From assembly GCA_947589355.1 (NCBI GenBank), contig CANPZC010000016.1, forward strand, positions 1 through 51,523: a stretch of 51,523 nucleotides of DNA, written 5' to 3'. This document shows positions 1 through 8,520 of this stretch, piece after piece. How positions within the stretch are numbered: the stretch's first letter is position 1; every line of letters begins with the position of its first letter. Both the position numbers and the translations under genes were made by a program. The notes under the pieces were generated by a model, which made no database searches, was not told the origin of the DNA, and saw nothing but the letters and a program-made list of their open reading frames with translations. Origin of the DNA: an uncultured Clostridia bacterium. GTDB lineage: Bacteria; Bacillota; Clostridia; Oscillospirales; Ruminococcaceae.

Positions 1-7
1 TGTCGAA
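1..7 (+). promoter_or_regulatory. Candidate 0A box upstream of spo0A
   Basis: The first seven bases, TGTCGAA, match the Spo0A binding box exactly. The site lies just upstream of the probable spo0A promoter, so autoregulation by phosphorylated Spo0A is likely. It sits on the window edge, so flanking boxes cannot be judged. Confidence 0.5.
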
Positions 8-27
8 TTTTGTTATATTTTAAGTAC

Positions 28-56
28 TTGAATATTTTTTCGGCGTATTATAAAAT
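28..56 (+). promoter_or_regulatory. Probable spo0A promoter
   Basis: TTGAAT (28-33) and TAAAAT (51-56) are separated by 17 bases. This gives a leader of about 80 bases before the spo0A start, which is preceded by a GGAGG ribosome binding site. A sigma-H element cannot be excluded. Confidence 0.4.
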
Positions 57-140
57 AATTACAGGAACTAAAGTCTTATTAAAGGCTGAATAATCGAAAA
101 GGGCAGTAATGCGTCGAAAAGTTTTTCGGAGGCGACAACT

Positions 141-920
141 ATGAGCAGTAAGATCAAAATTTTGCTTGGAGAGGAAGACAGTGATTGCGCATATGTGTTT
201 GCGGAGATTCTTCGCAGTCAGGGCTTCTATGTTATCACAAGGGCAAGCGACGGCAACGTTATTTATGAAGCGATAAAAGACGAAGCGCCCGATGTTGCGA
301 TAATAGATGCCACAATGCCGAACATCGATGCCATTGAGCTATTGAAGAAGATAAACCGCTCGAACTACAAAAAGCCGCTTTTCATCGTGACGAGCACTTA
401 CACAAACCCGTTTGTTGAAAAGTCGGTATTGCAATCCGGCGCGGCGCTTTATATGCTGAAACCGTTTGACTATGCTATTCTGGGTGACAGGATACACAGT
501 TTGCTTGGTACTACCGCAGGCGGTGACATTTCAGACCAAACATCGGCAGGAAAGGTGTACAGCCTTGAAATTATAGTTACGGACATAATACACAAGATAG
601 GCGTTCCTGCGCACATCAAGGGGTATCACTATCTGAGAGAGGCTATAATGCTCAGCGTTCACGATGTTGATATGCTTGACAGCATTACGAAAGTATTGTA
701 CCCGACGGTGGCGAAGAAATTCAACACGACTTCATCGCGAGTGGAGAGGGCAATACGGCACGCGATAGAGATAGCTTGGGACAGGGGCGATCTTGACACG
801 CTGAACACGTACTTCGGGTACACGATAAACGCGAACAAGGGCAAGCCGACCAACAGCGAATTCATTGCGCTGATAACGGACAAGATAAGGCTGAATTATA
901 AGGAAGAACAGTTGGCGTAA
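141..920 (+). CDS. spo0A: Sporulation master response regulator Spo0A
   Basis: Cytoplasmic response regulator that commits the cell to sporulation when phosphorylated. The receiver domain fills residues 1-125, with an acidic pocket at E11/E12/D13, the phospho-acceptor D56 (IIDATMPN) and the conserved K107 (MLKPFD). After a linker, residues 140-259 form the Spo0A DNA-binding domain, recognisable by [27 protein letters not shown] and the recognition helix [15 protein letters not shown], which are nearly invariant in Bacilli and Clostridia. The length of 259 residues is typical. The ATG lies 7 bases after a GGAGG site. In many relatives spoIVB lies directly upstream, but that region is outside the window. 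Identification is secure. Confidence 0.97.
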   Translation: MSSKIKILLGEEDSDCAYVFAEILRSQGFYVITRASDGNVIYEAIKDEAPDVAIIDATMPNIDAIELLKKINRSNYKKPLFIVTSTYTNPFVEKSVLQSGAALYMLKPFDYAILGDRIHSLLGTTAGGDISDQTSAGKVYSLEIIVTDIIHKIGVPAHIKGYHYLREAIMLSVHDVDMLDSITKVLYPTVAKKFNTTSSRVERAIRHAIEIAWDRGDLDTLNTYFGYTINANKGKPTNSEFIALITDKIRLNYKEEQLA

Positions 921-926
921 GGGACC

Positions 927-948
927 TTCTGCTGCTTATGCAGCAGAA
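927..948 (+). terminator. Hairpin after spo0A
   Basis: A perfect 9-bp stem (TTCTGCTGC/GCAGCAGAA) with loop TTAT starts 6 bases after the spo0A stop codon. No T tract follows, so termination may be weak. It also borders the dispersed repeat that begins at 951. Confidence 0.45.
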
Positions 949-950
949 TT

Positions 951-1168
951 AGTGAAGAGTGAATAACGAATAATGAATAGTTTAGAGTTAAGGTGCGGCT
1001 TACGCAGTGTCTTGTCGGCTTTAGCCTCCAAGCCACAATGAAAGAATTATTTCGGCGACATTATGGGGTCGCCGATTTCAGAATATGCTCGATGGCTCGC
1101 ATATTCTGAAACCATAATTCTTTTGCATAGTGCGTTTAATATCAAAAGCTGTAATCCCTGTCAAGATA
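951..1168 (+). repeat. Dispersed structured intergenic repeat, copy A
   Basis: The element begins with heptanucleotide-period repeats (AGTGAAG, AGTGAAT, AACGAAT, AATGAAT). A block at 984-1036 is identical over 53 bases to 31401-31453. A core follows with three nested perfect stems: outer 1041-1050/1114-1123, inner 1052-1059/1068-1075 and inner 1076-1088/1099-1111. It closes with a segment at 1128-1168 that resembles 31569-31609. No open reading frame here looks like a protein. The right terminal inverted repeat seen in the other copy is missing, so this copy may be truncated or fused to other repeat DNA. Confidence 0.75.
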
Positions 1169-1785
1169 CCAAAATTTTTATGTACCAACGCAGATAGTAC
1201 GGACATTAGATATTTTTTGATAACCCGACCCACAAACCTCCCCAAAAGAGAAGTCGCTGGCAGAATATTCTTCCAGCGGAGTGAGGGTGGTGAGCCGTTT
1301 CTGTGGGGTAGGAGATACATAGTTGTGGTTGATATGAAAATATATTTTTCCGCAGTACGTTGCAAATCAATTTCCCGCACTACTGACCTCTTTTGCCTTG
1401 CAAACGAAACTGATGCGTATTTCTCTCTTTAGCCTCCTCCACAAAGCAACGAAGTTCCGTGCGAAGAGATCTCGAAATACCACCAAGGCTCAGCGCGTGG
1501 TCGTAGGTGTCGGGTACAGCGGTCGCAAGCGACCGCCCAAAGAGAGCTCGAGGGGAATTTTTAGATAAGAAGGGAGCAAGTTTCGCAAGAAACTTGTGGC
1601 GGCTGCTTGCAGACGCTGTGGAGCCTTGCGCGCCCTGCCTTACATATACACTCCCTATATCCCTATGGTTTTCCCCTCGCATAAAATGCGCGAAATTATT
1701 AGCCTACTCAAAATGAGGGTATAACCAAAATAAAGTTGGAGCGTTGAACGCGCTCCTGCGCCGCGCGTAAGCGCGAACAACATAT
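1169..1785. repeat. Non-coding, hairpin-rich intergenic DNA
   Basis: This stretch between the repeat and the cotH terminator has no credible gene. The roughly 100-codon frames on both strands have unlikely composition and no family resemblance. It holds several perfect hairpins: 1519-1536 (loop CAAG), 1577-1596 (CAAGTTTC-GCAA-GAAACTTG) and short GC stems near 1740-1775. From memory, similar sequence recurs between genes in related genomes, but that cannot be tested here. Confidence 0.4.
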
Positions 1786-1787
1786 AC

Positions 1788-1830
1788 AAAAACCGGCTCT
1801 GCTCAAATGAGTAGAACCGGTTCTTTTTAA
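1788..1830 (-). terminator. Terminator after the cotH-like gene
   Basis: An interrupted stem with ACCGG/CCGGT ends and a CTCA/TGAG top is flanked by A and T tracts on both sides. It can stop the minus-strand operon that ends at 1852 and also rightward transcription. Confidence 0.7.
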
Positions 1831-1851
1831 CCTAAGTTTGGGCGATGTATG

Positions 1852-3903
1852 TTATCCATACATTCTGTCAAGCGTTTTGTCGCACCACTCTATCATGCTG
1901 TCGATATGCCCACTGCGTTTCTCCAGAAAATCTGCCACGCACTGATAGCTTGCATAGCCGCCATAGAGGGCATCGTTTGCGCTGCCCGTGCCTTTATATC
2001 TTTCAAAAAACTGCTCAAACAGCGGCGAATAGCAGTCTTTCAGCCAGTCAAGCTGACCCTTTGCCCTGTCGTAGCCGTATGCGCCGTCACTCAGACCTCG
2101 CAGGGTATTATAAAACTCGCTCCGCCAGCCCTCGTTCGTCATAAGGTACGCAAAACACAGCACGGCCGGATTGTTTGTGCCCATATCGAGCAGCCCGTAA
2201 GTTTTATAGTTATCGTCTTTAATGGTGTTGGTGCGCGCATCGCTCGAGCCGCTCACGCCGCCAAACTCCATATCATAAAACGTGAAACGCCATCTGCCGT
2301 CGCCGTACTCGCTGCCGTCATCGGTCACTGTGCGCCACATCGACCAGTTTTTGCCCGGCCAGTCCCACTTGTTGTTTATCCATATCTCCGCCGCGAAATA
2401 GTCCATGACGGAATCGACATCAACAAGCTGCGAAAAATCGTAGAAAGACTTATCGTCAGCAATATCGTCATGCGACTTGAAAAAGCTGTTCAGCTCTTCA
2501 AAATAATAGCTCTCGTCGGTAACTCCATCGGGCAGGTCGCCCAAATCAAGCTTGTAGCCGCGGCTGTAAGTCTCGGCATCGCCTTTATAGAGCACAACGT
2601 CATCTTTGTTCACGCCGTGGTGGTCTTCAAAATAGTCTTCCTTGTAATCTTCTTCAAGAACATAAAGACCCCAGTATTCGCCGTTTAGATACACCACACA
2701 CGGGCGCGAGGCTTTCATGTCGCAGTCAAGATCACCAGAAAGCGACTGCCAGTATGTATCGTTGAATTTTGCTGTAAATGCGCAGTTGCCGCCTGCACGC
2801 AGCGTAAGCGTTTTGAACTTATCGAGCGTTTCGCCGCTGTCATCTTTAAGGCCCTTGAACACCTCGTAATTGAAGTTGTTGTCGCCGTATTCTTTTCTTG
2901 CATACAGCCTAAGACCCTTTTGCAGGTCGCTGCGCGAATAGTTGCCCTGCACGCGCACGCCGCAGTTTTGCGACAATACGCACTGAGTGTTAGCGCCGTC
3001 AGTCTCAAAAAAGTTAATGGAAATGGGTCTTTCCCACTCTCTGCCGCGCTGTTTATAGTTGGCATCGAGGCTGCGCGCATCTTCACCCGATGAGGGCGTA
3101 TTAGTTTTCAAAAACTCTTCAAGCGCGCTGTCAAAAATATCGCCCTTGACGTATATGCCCTTTGCGCTGTCAAAAAAGTCGTCAAAATTCGCACTAATAG
3201 ATATTACAGCCAAAGTATTTCCTGCCGCGTGGCTGCTCTCCCCCACTCCTTTTATATGCTCATACATACTGCCGACAAAGTACGTTTCAGTCTGCGTTTG
3301 AGAGAACGTGCCATCGGCATTTTTAACTGCCGCTCTTACAACTGTGCATTTGTCAACGGCATCATCTGTAGGCGCTGAAACGGTGCTTACAAAGCCGTCA
3401 CGCGCAGAATTTACATTATTATGCGCCGCATCTATAAGCAGAGGATCGACCGCAGAAACGACATTTTTGTCATTTTTGCGGTCTGTTATTTTTATAGGTG
3501 ATGTGTACTTTACGGCGGTATCGCTGTTTGCAGGGTCGCTGCCGTCGGTGGTGTAGTAAATTTCGCCGCCCGAAAGGGTAAGCTCAAATTCTTTTTCATA
3601 AACGCCGCTTGCCGCCGAGAACATGCCGCTCTGTACAGGCTGAGTGTATAACTCGCTTTGCTGCGAATATTCGCCGTTTTCGGTATGTGAAAGATCTGTA
3701 AGCGTAATAGGTTCGCGTTTATAGCCTGCATCTTCTTCGGGCGTACTTTCGGTATCGTCAATACTTTCTTCGCTTTGATTTGCAGGCGAAGTTGTTACCG
3801 CCGTCCTGCTTTCAGTATTAGAAGAACTATCACTTTTCGAGCAGGCGGCTGCGCTCAGCGCAATTAAAAAAGAAAGAAACACCGCGCAAAATTTTTTAAG
3901 CAT
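1852..3903 (-). CDS. CotH-family lipoprotein with chitobiase-like domain
   Basis: The 683-residue protein starts with a lipoprotein signal peptide (MLKKFCAVFLSFLIALSAAAC, lipobox LSAAAC), so it should be anchored outside the membrane. A Ser/Thr/Glu-rich linker follows. Residues about 90-150 resemble the chitobiase/beta-hexosaminidase C-terminal type domain (GEIYYTTDGSDP). From about 215 to the end it matches CotH proteins: GVRVQGNYSR, YLNGEYWGLYVLEED, WINNKWDWPGKNW and the FYDMEFG segment with probable metal-binding acids. CotH is a spore-coat protein kinase in Bacillus, while clostridial extracellular CotH-like proteins often occur with polysaccharide-degrading systems. GAGGTGAG precedes the ATG, and the gene lies 14 bases after the DUF6472 gene. 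The substrate is unknown. Confidence 0.85.
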   Translation of the reverse strand: MLKKFCAVFLSFLIALSAAACSKSDSSSNTESRTAVTTSPANQSEESIDDTESTPEEDAGYKREPITLTDLSHTENGEYSQQSELYTQPVQSGMFSAASGVYEKEFELTLSGGEIYYTTDGSDPANSDTAVKYTSPIKITDRKNDKNVVSAVDPLLIDAAHNNVNSARDGFVSTVSAPTDDAVDKCTVVRAAVKNADGTFSQTQTETYFVGSMYEHIKGVGESSHAAGNTLAVISISANFDDFFDSAKGIYVKGDIFDSALEEFLKTNTPSSGEDARSLDANYKQRGREWERPISINFFETDGANTQCVLSQNCGVRVQGNYSRSDLQKGLRLYARKEYGDNNFNYEVFKGLKDDSGETLDKFKTLTLRAGGNCAFTAKFNDTYWQSLSGDLDCDMKASRPCVVYLNGEYWGLYVLEEDYKEDYFEDHHGVNKDDVVLYKGDAETYSRGYKLDLGDLPDGVTDESYYFEELNSFFKSHDDIADDKSFYDFSQLVDVDSVMDYFAAEIWINNKWDWPGKNWSMWRTVTDDGSEYGDGRWRFTFYDMEFGGVSGSSDARTNTIKDDNYKTYGLLDMGTNNPAVLCFAYLMTNEGWRSEFYNTLRGLSDGAYGYDRAKGQLDWLKDCYSPLFEQFFERYKGTGSANDALYGGYASYQCVADFLEKRSGHIDSMIEWCDKTLDRMYG

Positions 3904-3917
3904 ACAAACTCACCTCG

Positions 3918-4091
3918 CTAGTTTTGGTGCTTTACAACGCCGTACTCATCGTCAAGCGAGAAATACGGGCAGTCGTAATTTGGCGTACTTAAATATCTGT
4001 ACATTTCGTCCTCATCTAAATTCACCATGCAGACATAGCAGTCGCTGTCCTCATCGTAGACATAATTTGAACAATACTCACAGCGGCTCAT
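3918..4091 (-). CDS. Small Cys/Asp-rich protein, DUF6472 type
   Basis: A 57-residue protein whose start codon overlaps the ruvX stop by 4 bases (ATGA), which suggests coupled translation. It reads MSRCEYCSNYVYDEDSDCYV at the start and ends CPYFSLDDEYGVVKHQN. The CxxC pair, YVYDED, NLDEDEM and CPY...DEY blocks match the clostridial DUF6472 family as I remember it. The cysteine spacing suggests metal binding, but no function is known. It belongs to the ruvX-cotH end of the operon. Confidence 0.8.
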   Translation of the reverse strand: MSRCEYCSNYVYDEDSDCYVCMVNLDEDEMYRYLSTPNYDCPYFSLDDEYGVVKHQN

Positions 4092-4522
4092 AGCTTTTCA
4101 CCCTGCTTTTTCTTGTTTCTGTATTCAAGATAACTCTCTAAAATAATCGTTGCGGCAACGGTATCTACCACGGCTTTGCGCTTTTTACCGCGAACATTCG
4201 TTGCATTTAAGTACCCGTGCGCTTCTACTGTCGTGGAACGCTCGTCCCACAATTTTACGGGCAGCTCGGTGACAGACTCTACCAGCGCTGCGAACGCCTT
4301 ACACTTTTCTGCGCGAGGGCCAACCGTGCCGTTCATATTCACGGGGTAGCCTATAACTATCTCGCCGACCTCGTATTCGTTTGCAAGGTGAGCTATCTTC
4401 ATTGCAAGAATAGCTGGGTCTTTCTCCTCTACCGTGCCGACGGGCGAAGCTAAAAACTCTGTTCTGTCGCAGACCGCTATACCTGTTCGCGCATCGCCGT
4501 AATCAACAGCCATTATCTTCAT
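4088..4522 (-). CDS. ruvX: Putative Holliday junction resolvase RuvX/YqgF
   Basis: 144 residues of RNase H-like fold. The N-terminal MAVDYGDARTGIAV carries the first catalytic aspartate, the IVIGYPVNMNGT loop is family-typical, and LWDERSTTVEA plus the late AAT...LESYLE segment carry the other acidic residues. The family is nearly universal in bacteria and has been linked to pre-16S rRNA 5' processing as well as junction resolution. The gene lies 12 bases after pyrD and overlaps the DUF6472 gene. Confidence 0.9.
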   Translation of the reverse strand: MKIMAVDYGDARTGIAVCDRTEFLASPVGTVEEKDPAILAMKIAHLANEYEVGEIVIGYPVNMNGTVGPRAEKCKAFAALVESVTELPVKLWDERSTTVEAHGYLNATNVRGKKRKAVVDTVAATIILESYLEYRNKKKQGEKL

Positions 4523-4534
4523 ATTGCCGCTCCT

Positions 4535-5437
4535 TTACCACGGTTTTACAGTGCCGACTATCTCCGAAATGCTTTTAACGCCGTTTTCGTCGCACCATTT
4601 GTTCATGCCGTCTATTATTTTAAGCGGCGCAAACGGGTCAGCGAAAATTGCCGCGCCCACCTGCACAGCCGCTGCGCCTGCCATCATCATTTCAATTGCA
4701 TCTTCGGCAGTTGCTATGCCGCCCATGCCTATAATGGGTATTTTTACCGCGTTATACACCTGCCACACCATTCTTACTGCAATAGGGAAAACCGCAGGGC
4801 CCGAAAGACCGCCGACGTTGTTTTTAAGTATGGGGCGGCGAGTTTTTATGTCAATACGCATACCCAGTACGGTATTTATCAGCGAGAGGGCGTCCGCACC
4901 TGCCGCTTCAACTGCCTTTGCTATTTCTGCAATATCTGTAACGTTGGGCGAAAGCTTTACCATAAGCGGTTTGTCGGTCGCTTTCTTTACCTCGGCGGTT
5001 ATCTGCGCCGCTGTATCACAGCAAGTGCCGAACGCCGCGCCGCCGTGCTTTACGTTGGGGCAGGAAATATTCAGTTCTATCATATCTACGGCAGTGCCGT
5101 TTAGCATAGCGGCAAGTGTGGCGCAGTCTTCAATGGTCGCGCCTGCTATATTTGCGATTATTCTGGTGTTTTTGGTTGACAGATTAGGCAGCTCATAGTT
5201 TATGAACTTATCCGCGCCGCCGTTTTGCAGACCCACTGAATTTAGCATTCCCGACGGTGTTTCAGCGACTCTCGGCGCAGGGTTCCCCTCACGTCTTTCT
5301 AAGGTCGTGCCTTTTACGGATATTCCGCCGAGCTTTGAAAGCGGATAAAACTGCTCATACTCTCTGCCGTAGCCGAAAGTGCCGCTTGCGGGTATTACGG
5401 GGTTTTTGAATTGCACCCCTGCCACAGTTACTTTCAT
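4535..5437 (-). CDS. pyrD: Dihydroorotate dehydrogenase B, catalytic subunit
   Basis: Oxidises dihydroorotate to orotate in de novo pyrimidine synthesis and passes electrons to PyrK. The 300-residue protein shows the class 1B pattern: NPVIPASGTFGYGREY at the start, NSVGLQN, ELNISCPN with the catalytic cysteine, and the FMN phosphate-binding GMGGIATAEDA near the end. The ATG at 5437 was chosen because it follows the pyrK stop by one base, has GGTGAG upstream and gives the family-typical N terminus MKVTVAG. A start 11 codons earlier would run into pyrK. The neighbouring pyrK supports the B-type, NAD-linked enzyme. Confidence 0.95.
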   Translation of the reverse strand: MKVTVAGVQFKNPVIPASGTFGYGREYEQFYPLSKLGGISVKGTTLERREGNPAPRVAETPSGMLNSVGLQNGGADKFINYELPNLSTKNTRIIANIAGATIEDCATLAAMLNGTAVDMIELNISCPNVKHGGAAFGTCCDTAAQITAEVKKATDKPLMVKLSPNVTDIAEIAKAVEAAGADALSLINTVLGMRIDIKTRRPILKNNVGGLSGPAVFPIAVRMVWQVYNAVKIPIIGMGGIATAEDAIEMMMAGAAAVQVGAAIFADPFAPLKIIDGMNKWCDENGVKSISEIVGTVKPW

Positions 5438-5438
5438 A

Positions 5439-6209
5439 TCACTCACCGAAAACCACCTCCTTGCTGTCAAACACCGGGCCGTCTTTGCACACGTGCGAAT
5501 GTATCTGCTTGCCGTCTTTCACGGTAAGGCAGGCGCACACGAGGCACGCACCCACGCCGCACGCCATTCGCTGCTCCAATGATACCTGACATTCTATGCC
5601 GTTCTCTTCGGCTATCTTCGCGACCGCTTTCAGCATAGGCATAGGGCCGCAGGCGTAAATTATATCGGGCTTTTCGTTTTCGATCTCTTGTTTGAGAGCT
5701 TCGGTAACAAAGCCTTTTATGCCAGCCGAGCCGTCGTCTGTACAAAGCACCGTTTTACAGCCTGCTTTTTCAAAATCCTCCTGCAAAATGGCGGCAGATG
5801 CATTTCTGAAGCCGCATATAGATCTCGCGTTTTTGCCGTAAAGCTGCGCAATACCGAGCATCGGCGGCACACCTATACCGCCGCCCACACAGACCGCTTT
5901 GCCGCCGTCTGCATACTTAAAACCGTTGCCGAGCGGCGCGATAATGTCGATAAGATCGCCCACATTCAACTGCGACAGCTTTTCCGTGCCGCCGCCCCTT
6001 ACTTCAAACACAAAGCGAATAGTGCCAATATCTCCGTTTATCTCGCATATAGAGATAGGTCTGCGCAGAAAAAAACCCTCTGCGGCTATCTGAGCGAACT
6101 GCCCTGCCTGCGCTTCGGCGGCTATATCGGGGCAGCAAACTTCGATATCGAAAATGCCCTTTGCGATCGCCCTTTTGCTTACTATCTGATATTTACCCTG
6201 TCTGTACAT
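5439..6209 (-). CDS. pyrK: Dihydroorotate dehydrogenase B, electron transfer subunit
   Basis: 256 residues of the ferredoxin-reductase type. The N-terminal half binds FAD (FLRRPISICE), the middle binds NAD (GGGIGVPPMLGIAQ), and the C-terminal CGVGACLVCACL plus a later Cys (HSHVCKDGP) form the 2Fe-2S site. It transfers electrons from PyrD to NAD+. It is immediately followed by pyrD with a one-base gap, as expected for subunits of one complex. Confidence 0.95.
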   Translation of the reverse strand: MYRQGKYQIVSKRAIAKGIFDIEVCCPDIAAEAQAGQFAQIAAEGFFLRRPISICEINGDIGTIRFVFEVRGGGTEKLSQLNVGDLIDIIAPLGNGFKYADGGKAVCVGGGIGVPPMLGIAQLYGKNARSICGFRNASAAILQEDFEKAGCKTVLCTDDGSAGIKGFVTEALKQEIENEKPDIIYACGPMPMLKAVAKIAEENGIECQVSLEQRMACGVGACLVCACLTVKDGKQIHSHVCKDGPVFDSKEVVFGE

Positions 6210-6224
6210 TTTATCATTCCTTTT

Positions 6225-6252
6225 TATAACAAAGGGCGAGACAATGCCCCGC
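6225..6252 (-). terminator. Weak hairpin between pyrF and pyrK
   Basis: On the minus strand a GGGCG/CGCCC stem is followed by TTTGTT. This is the largest gap inside the pyr series (56 bases), so partial termination that lowers pyrK-pyrD expression is possible. Confidence 0.35.
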
Positions 6253-6265
6253 CCGTGATGAACGT

Positions 6266-7204
6266 TTATTCAAGAGATATTTTCGGCAGATACGAAACTA
6301 TATCCTCTTTCATTCTTATTACTTCTCTGCGTGCGGCTTTCGCATAGTCGCGCTCGTCGCAGCCCTCTTCTTTTTTGTATGCAAGCATTACCGCTCTTGA
6401 AGAGTTTACTATCGCGCCAAGACCGTTTTCATCAAACGCTTTTGCAACACCCTGTGCGCCGCCGCCCTGTGCGCCATAACCGGGAACGAGGAAAAACGTA
6501 TTCGGCAAAGCCTTTCTCATCTGCTCAAGCTGCTCGGGGTATGTAGCGCCTACGACCGCGCCGACCGACGAATAGCCAAGCTTGCCCATAGCCTCCGCGC
6601 CCCATTTTTCGCACATTGCTCCCATAGCGGCATAAACGCTCTCGCCGCTGTCCAAAAGTCTGTCCTGCATCTCTCCGCTGGAGGGGTTTGAAGTTTTTAC
6701 AAGCACGAAAATACCCTTGTCATTCTCGCGGCAGACCTCTAAAAGCGGTGAAATGCCGTCGGTGCCGAGGTAGCCGTTTACCGTGAGCGCATCAGCGCCG
6801 AAAGCCTGCATCATTTCGCCCTCTATATCTGTAAAGCCAAGGTGCGCCGCCGTGTAAGCGGTCATGGTCGCGCCGATGTCGTTTCGCTTGCCGTCGGTTA
6901 TAACATACATACCCTTTTCTTTGGCGTATGCTATTGTTTTTGCAAGGCACTTCACGCCCTCCCAGCCGTACATTTCATAGTAGGCTGCCTGCGGTTTTAT
7001 TGCAGGAACGATGTCGTAAACTTCGTCTATTATGCCCTTGTTGTATGTGAGTATAGCCTTTGCCGCGCCCTTGAAGCTCTTGCCGTATTTTGCAATTGCC
7101 TTTTTGCGTATATATTCGGGAACGTACTCCAGCTTGGGGTCAAGACCTACGACCGTGGGGTTTTGCATTTTAACTATCTTTTCGATAAGTCTGTCAAATG
7201 ACAT
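6266..7204 (-). CDS. pyrF: Orotidine 5'-phosphate decarboxylase, type 2
   Basis: Decarboxylates OMP to UMP, the last step of de novo UMP synthesis. At 312 residues it is the longer type 2 form. Markers are TVVGLDP near the start, IVPAIKPQAAYYE, and the catalytic DGKRNDIGATMTAY. The C-terminal phosphate-binding part is PGYGAQGGGAQG followed by NSSRAVMLAY. It lies between pyrC and pyrK with short gaps. Confidence 0.95.
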   Translation of the reverse strand: MSFDRLIEKIVKMQNPTVVGLDPKLEYVPEYIRKKAIAKYGKSFKGAAKAILTYNKGIIDEVYDIVPAIKPQAAYYEMYGWEGVKCLAKTIAYAKEKGMYVITDGKRNDIGATMTAYTAAHLGFTDIEGEMMQAFGADALTVNGYLGTDGISPLLEVCRENDKGIFVLVKTSNPSSGEMQDRLLDSGESVYAAMGAMCEKWGAEAMGKLGYSSVGAVVGATYPEQLEQMRKALPNTFFLVPGYGAQGGGAQGVAKAFDENGLGAIVNSSRAVMLAYKKEEGCDERDYAKAARREVIRMKEDIVSYLPKISLE

Positions 7205-7231
7205 GGTGTTTTCTCCTTTTCAAATAATACG

Positions 7232-8509
7232 TTATCTTTCAAAAATAATGTTGCCATCGGTTATGGTTACCTTTGCTCTGCCCTTGAAATGCTCGCCCTT
7301 AAAGACCGAGTTTTTAGATTTAGAATGGAGCTTTTCGGGTTCTACCGTCCACTCCTCGTCGGGGTCAAAAACTGTTATATCGGCAGTCGCGCCGCTTTCA
7401 AAGCATACCCTTTCAAGACCTAAAACTTCACGCGGCTTTACCGACATTCTCATAACTATGTCTTCAAGCGGCATTTTACCTGTATGGTAAAGAAAAGTAA
7501 GCGCTGCGGCAAGCGAAGTTTCCAACCCAACAACGCCGTTGGGCGCAGTCAGAAAATCCGCCTTATCCTCTTTTGAATGGGGCGCATGGTCGGTCACAAT
7601 GCAGTCTATAGTGCCGTCCGCGACTGCCTGCTCAACTGCCGCTCTGTCGGCTTCTTCACGAAGCGGTGGGCTCATTCGGTAGTCTGCATCACGCGCAAGA
7701 AGCTTTTCTTCCGTATACGCAAAATAGTGGGGGCAGGTCTCACAGGTAACGTTCACGCCGTCTTTTTTCGCGGCACGAATTATATTTACCGAGCCCCTTG
7801 TTGAAACGTGCGCTATGTGTATATGCGCTCCGCAGGAAGCCGCCAAGGCGATCTCACGGGCTGTAATATAATCTTCCGAGGCTCTGTCCATACCCTTTAC
7901 GCCGAGCATTTGTGACACTTTGCCTTTGTTTATTATACCGCCGTTTATGATACTGAGATCTTCACAATGCGATATAACACACAGACCGTTGCCCACCGAC
8001 TTTTCAAGAGCCTGCCGCATCAGCTCTGCGTTCTCAACTGGTCTGCCGTCGTCAGAAATGGCGATAACGCCGCACTGCCTGAGCATATTTTGATCGGTAA
8101 GCTCTTTTCCCGAAAGACCTTTGGTAATTGCTGCAACGGGGTACACCTTAACGCCCGTGCCCTTTGCCTTATTTACGATATACTCTATAGTTTCGCGGCT
8201 GTCTATAGTCGGCTTTGTGTTTGGCATACAGCAGACCGCTGTAACGCCGCCTGCCTTTGCCGCATTAGTTCCGGTGATGATGTCTTCTTTATAGGTAAAC
8301 CCGGGGTCGCGCAGGTGAACGTGCATATCAACAAGCCCTGCACAGGCAACAAGTCTGCCGCTGCCGTCTATCACTTTGTCTGCTGAAATTTCGCTTTCCC
8401 CTGCCTGCATAACGCTTTGTATCCTGCCACCGTCAATGAGTATGTCATACACGCCGCCAAGGTGCAAAATGGGGTCAGCAACGCGCATATTCTTCAAAAG
8501 AATTTTCAT
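7232..8509 (-). CDS. pyrC: Dihydroorotase, class I
   Basis: Zinc amidohydrolase that cyclises carbamoyl aspartate to dihydroorotate. The 425-residue length and DMHVHLRDPGFTYKEDI (metal-binding HxH) are typical of the class I enzyme. Further histidines are in VISHCED and HIAHVSTRGS, and the catalytic aspartate is in IVTDHAPHSKEDK. It lies 11 bases after a small membrane protein gene and starts the four-gene pyr block. Confidence 0.95.
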   Translation of the reverse strand: MKILLKNMRVADPILHLGGVYDILIDGGRIQSVMQAGESEISADKVIDGSGRLVACAGLVDMHVHLRDPGFTYKEDIITGTNAAKAGGVTAVCCMPNTKPTIDSRETIEYIVNKAKGTGVKVYPVAAITKGLSGKELTDQNMLRQCGVIAISDDGRPVENAELMRQALEKSVGNGLCVISHCEDLSIINGGIINKGKVSQMLGVKGMDRASEDYITAREIALAASCGAHIHIAHVSTRGSVNIIRAAKKDGVNVTCETCPHYFAYTEEKLLARDADYRMSPPLREEADRAAVEQAVADGTIDCIVTDHAPHSKEDKADFLTAPNGVVGLETSLAAALTFLYHTGKMPLEDIVMRMSVKPREVLGLERVCFESGATADITVFDPDEEWTVEPEKLHSKSKNSVFKGEHFKGRAKVTITDGNIIFER

Positions 8510-8520
8510 GATCTTTACCG

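Noticed and set aside
1130-1716. Several reading frames of 69-100 codons on both strands
   Set aside because: They overlap hairpins and repeat DNA, lack ribosome binding sites and family features, and compete with each other on opposite strands.
5438-5470. Longer pyrD start 11 codons upstream
   Set aside because: It lies inside pyrK, lacks a ribosome binding site and adds residues absent from the family.
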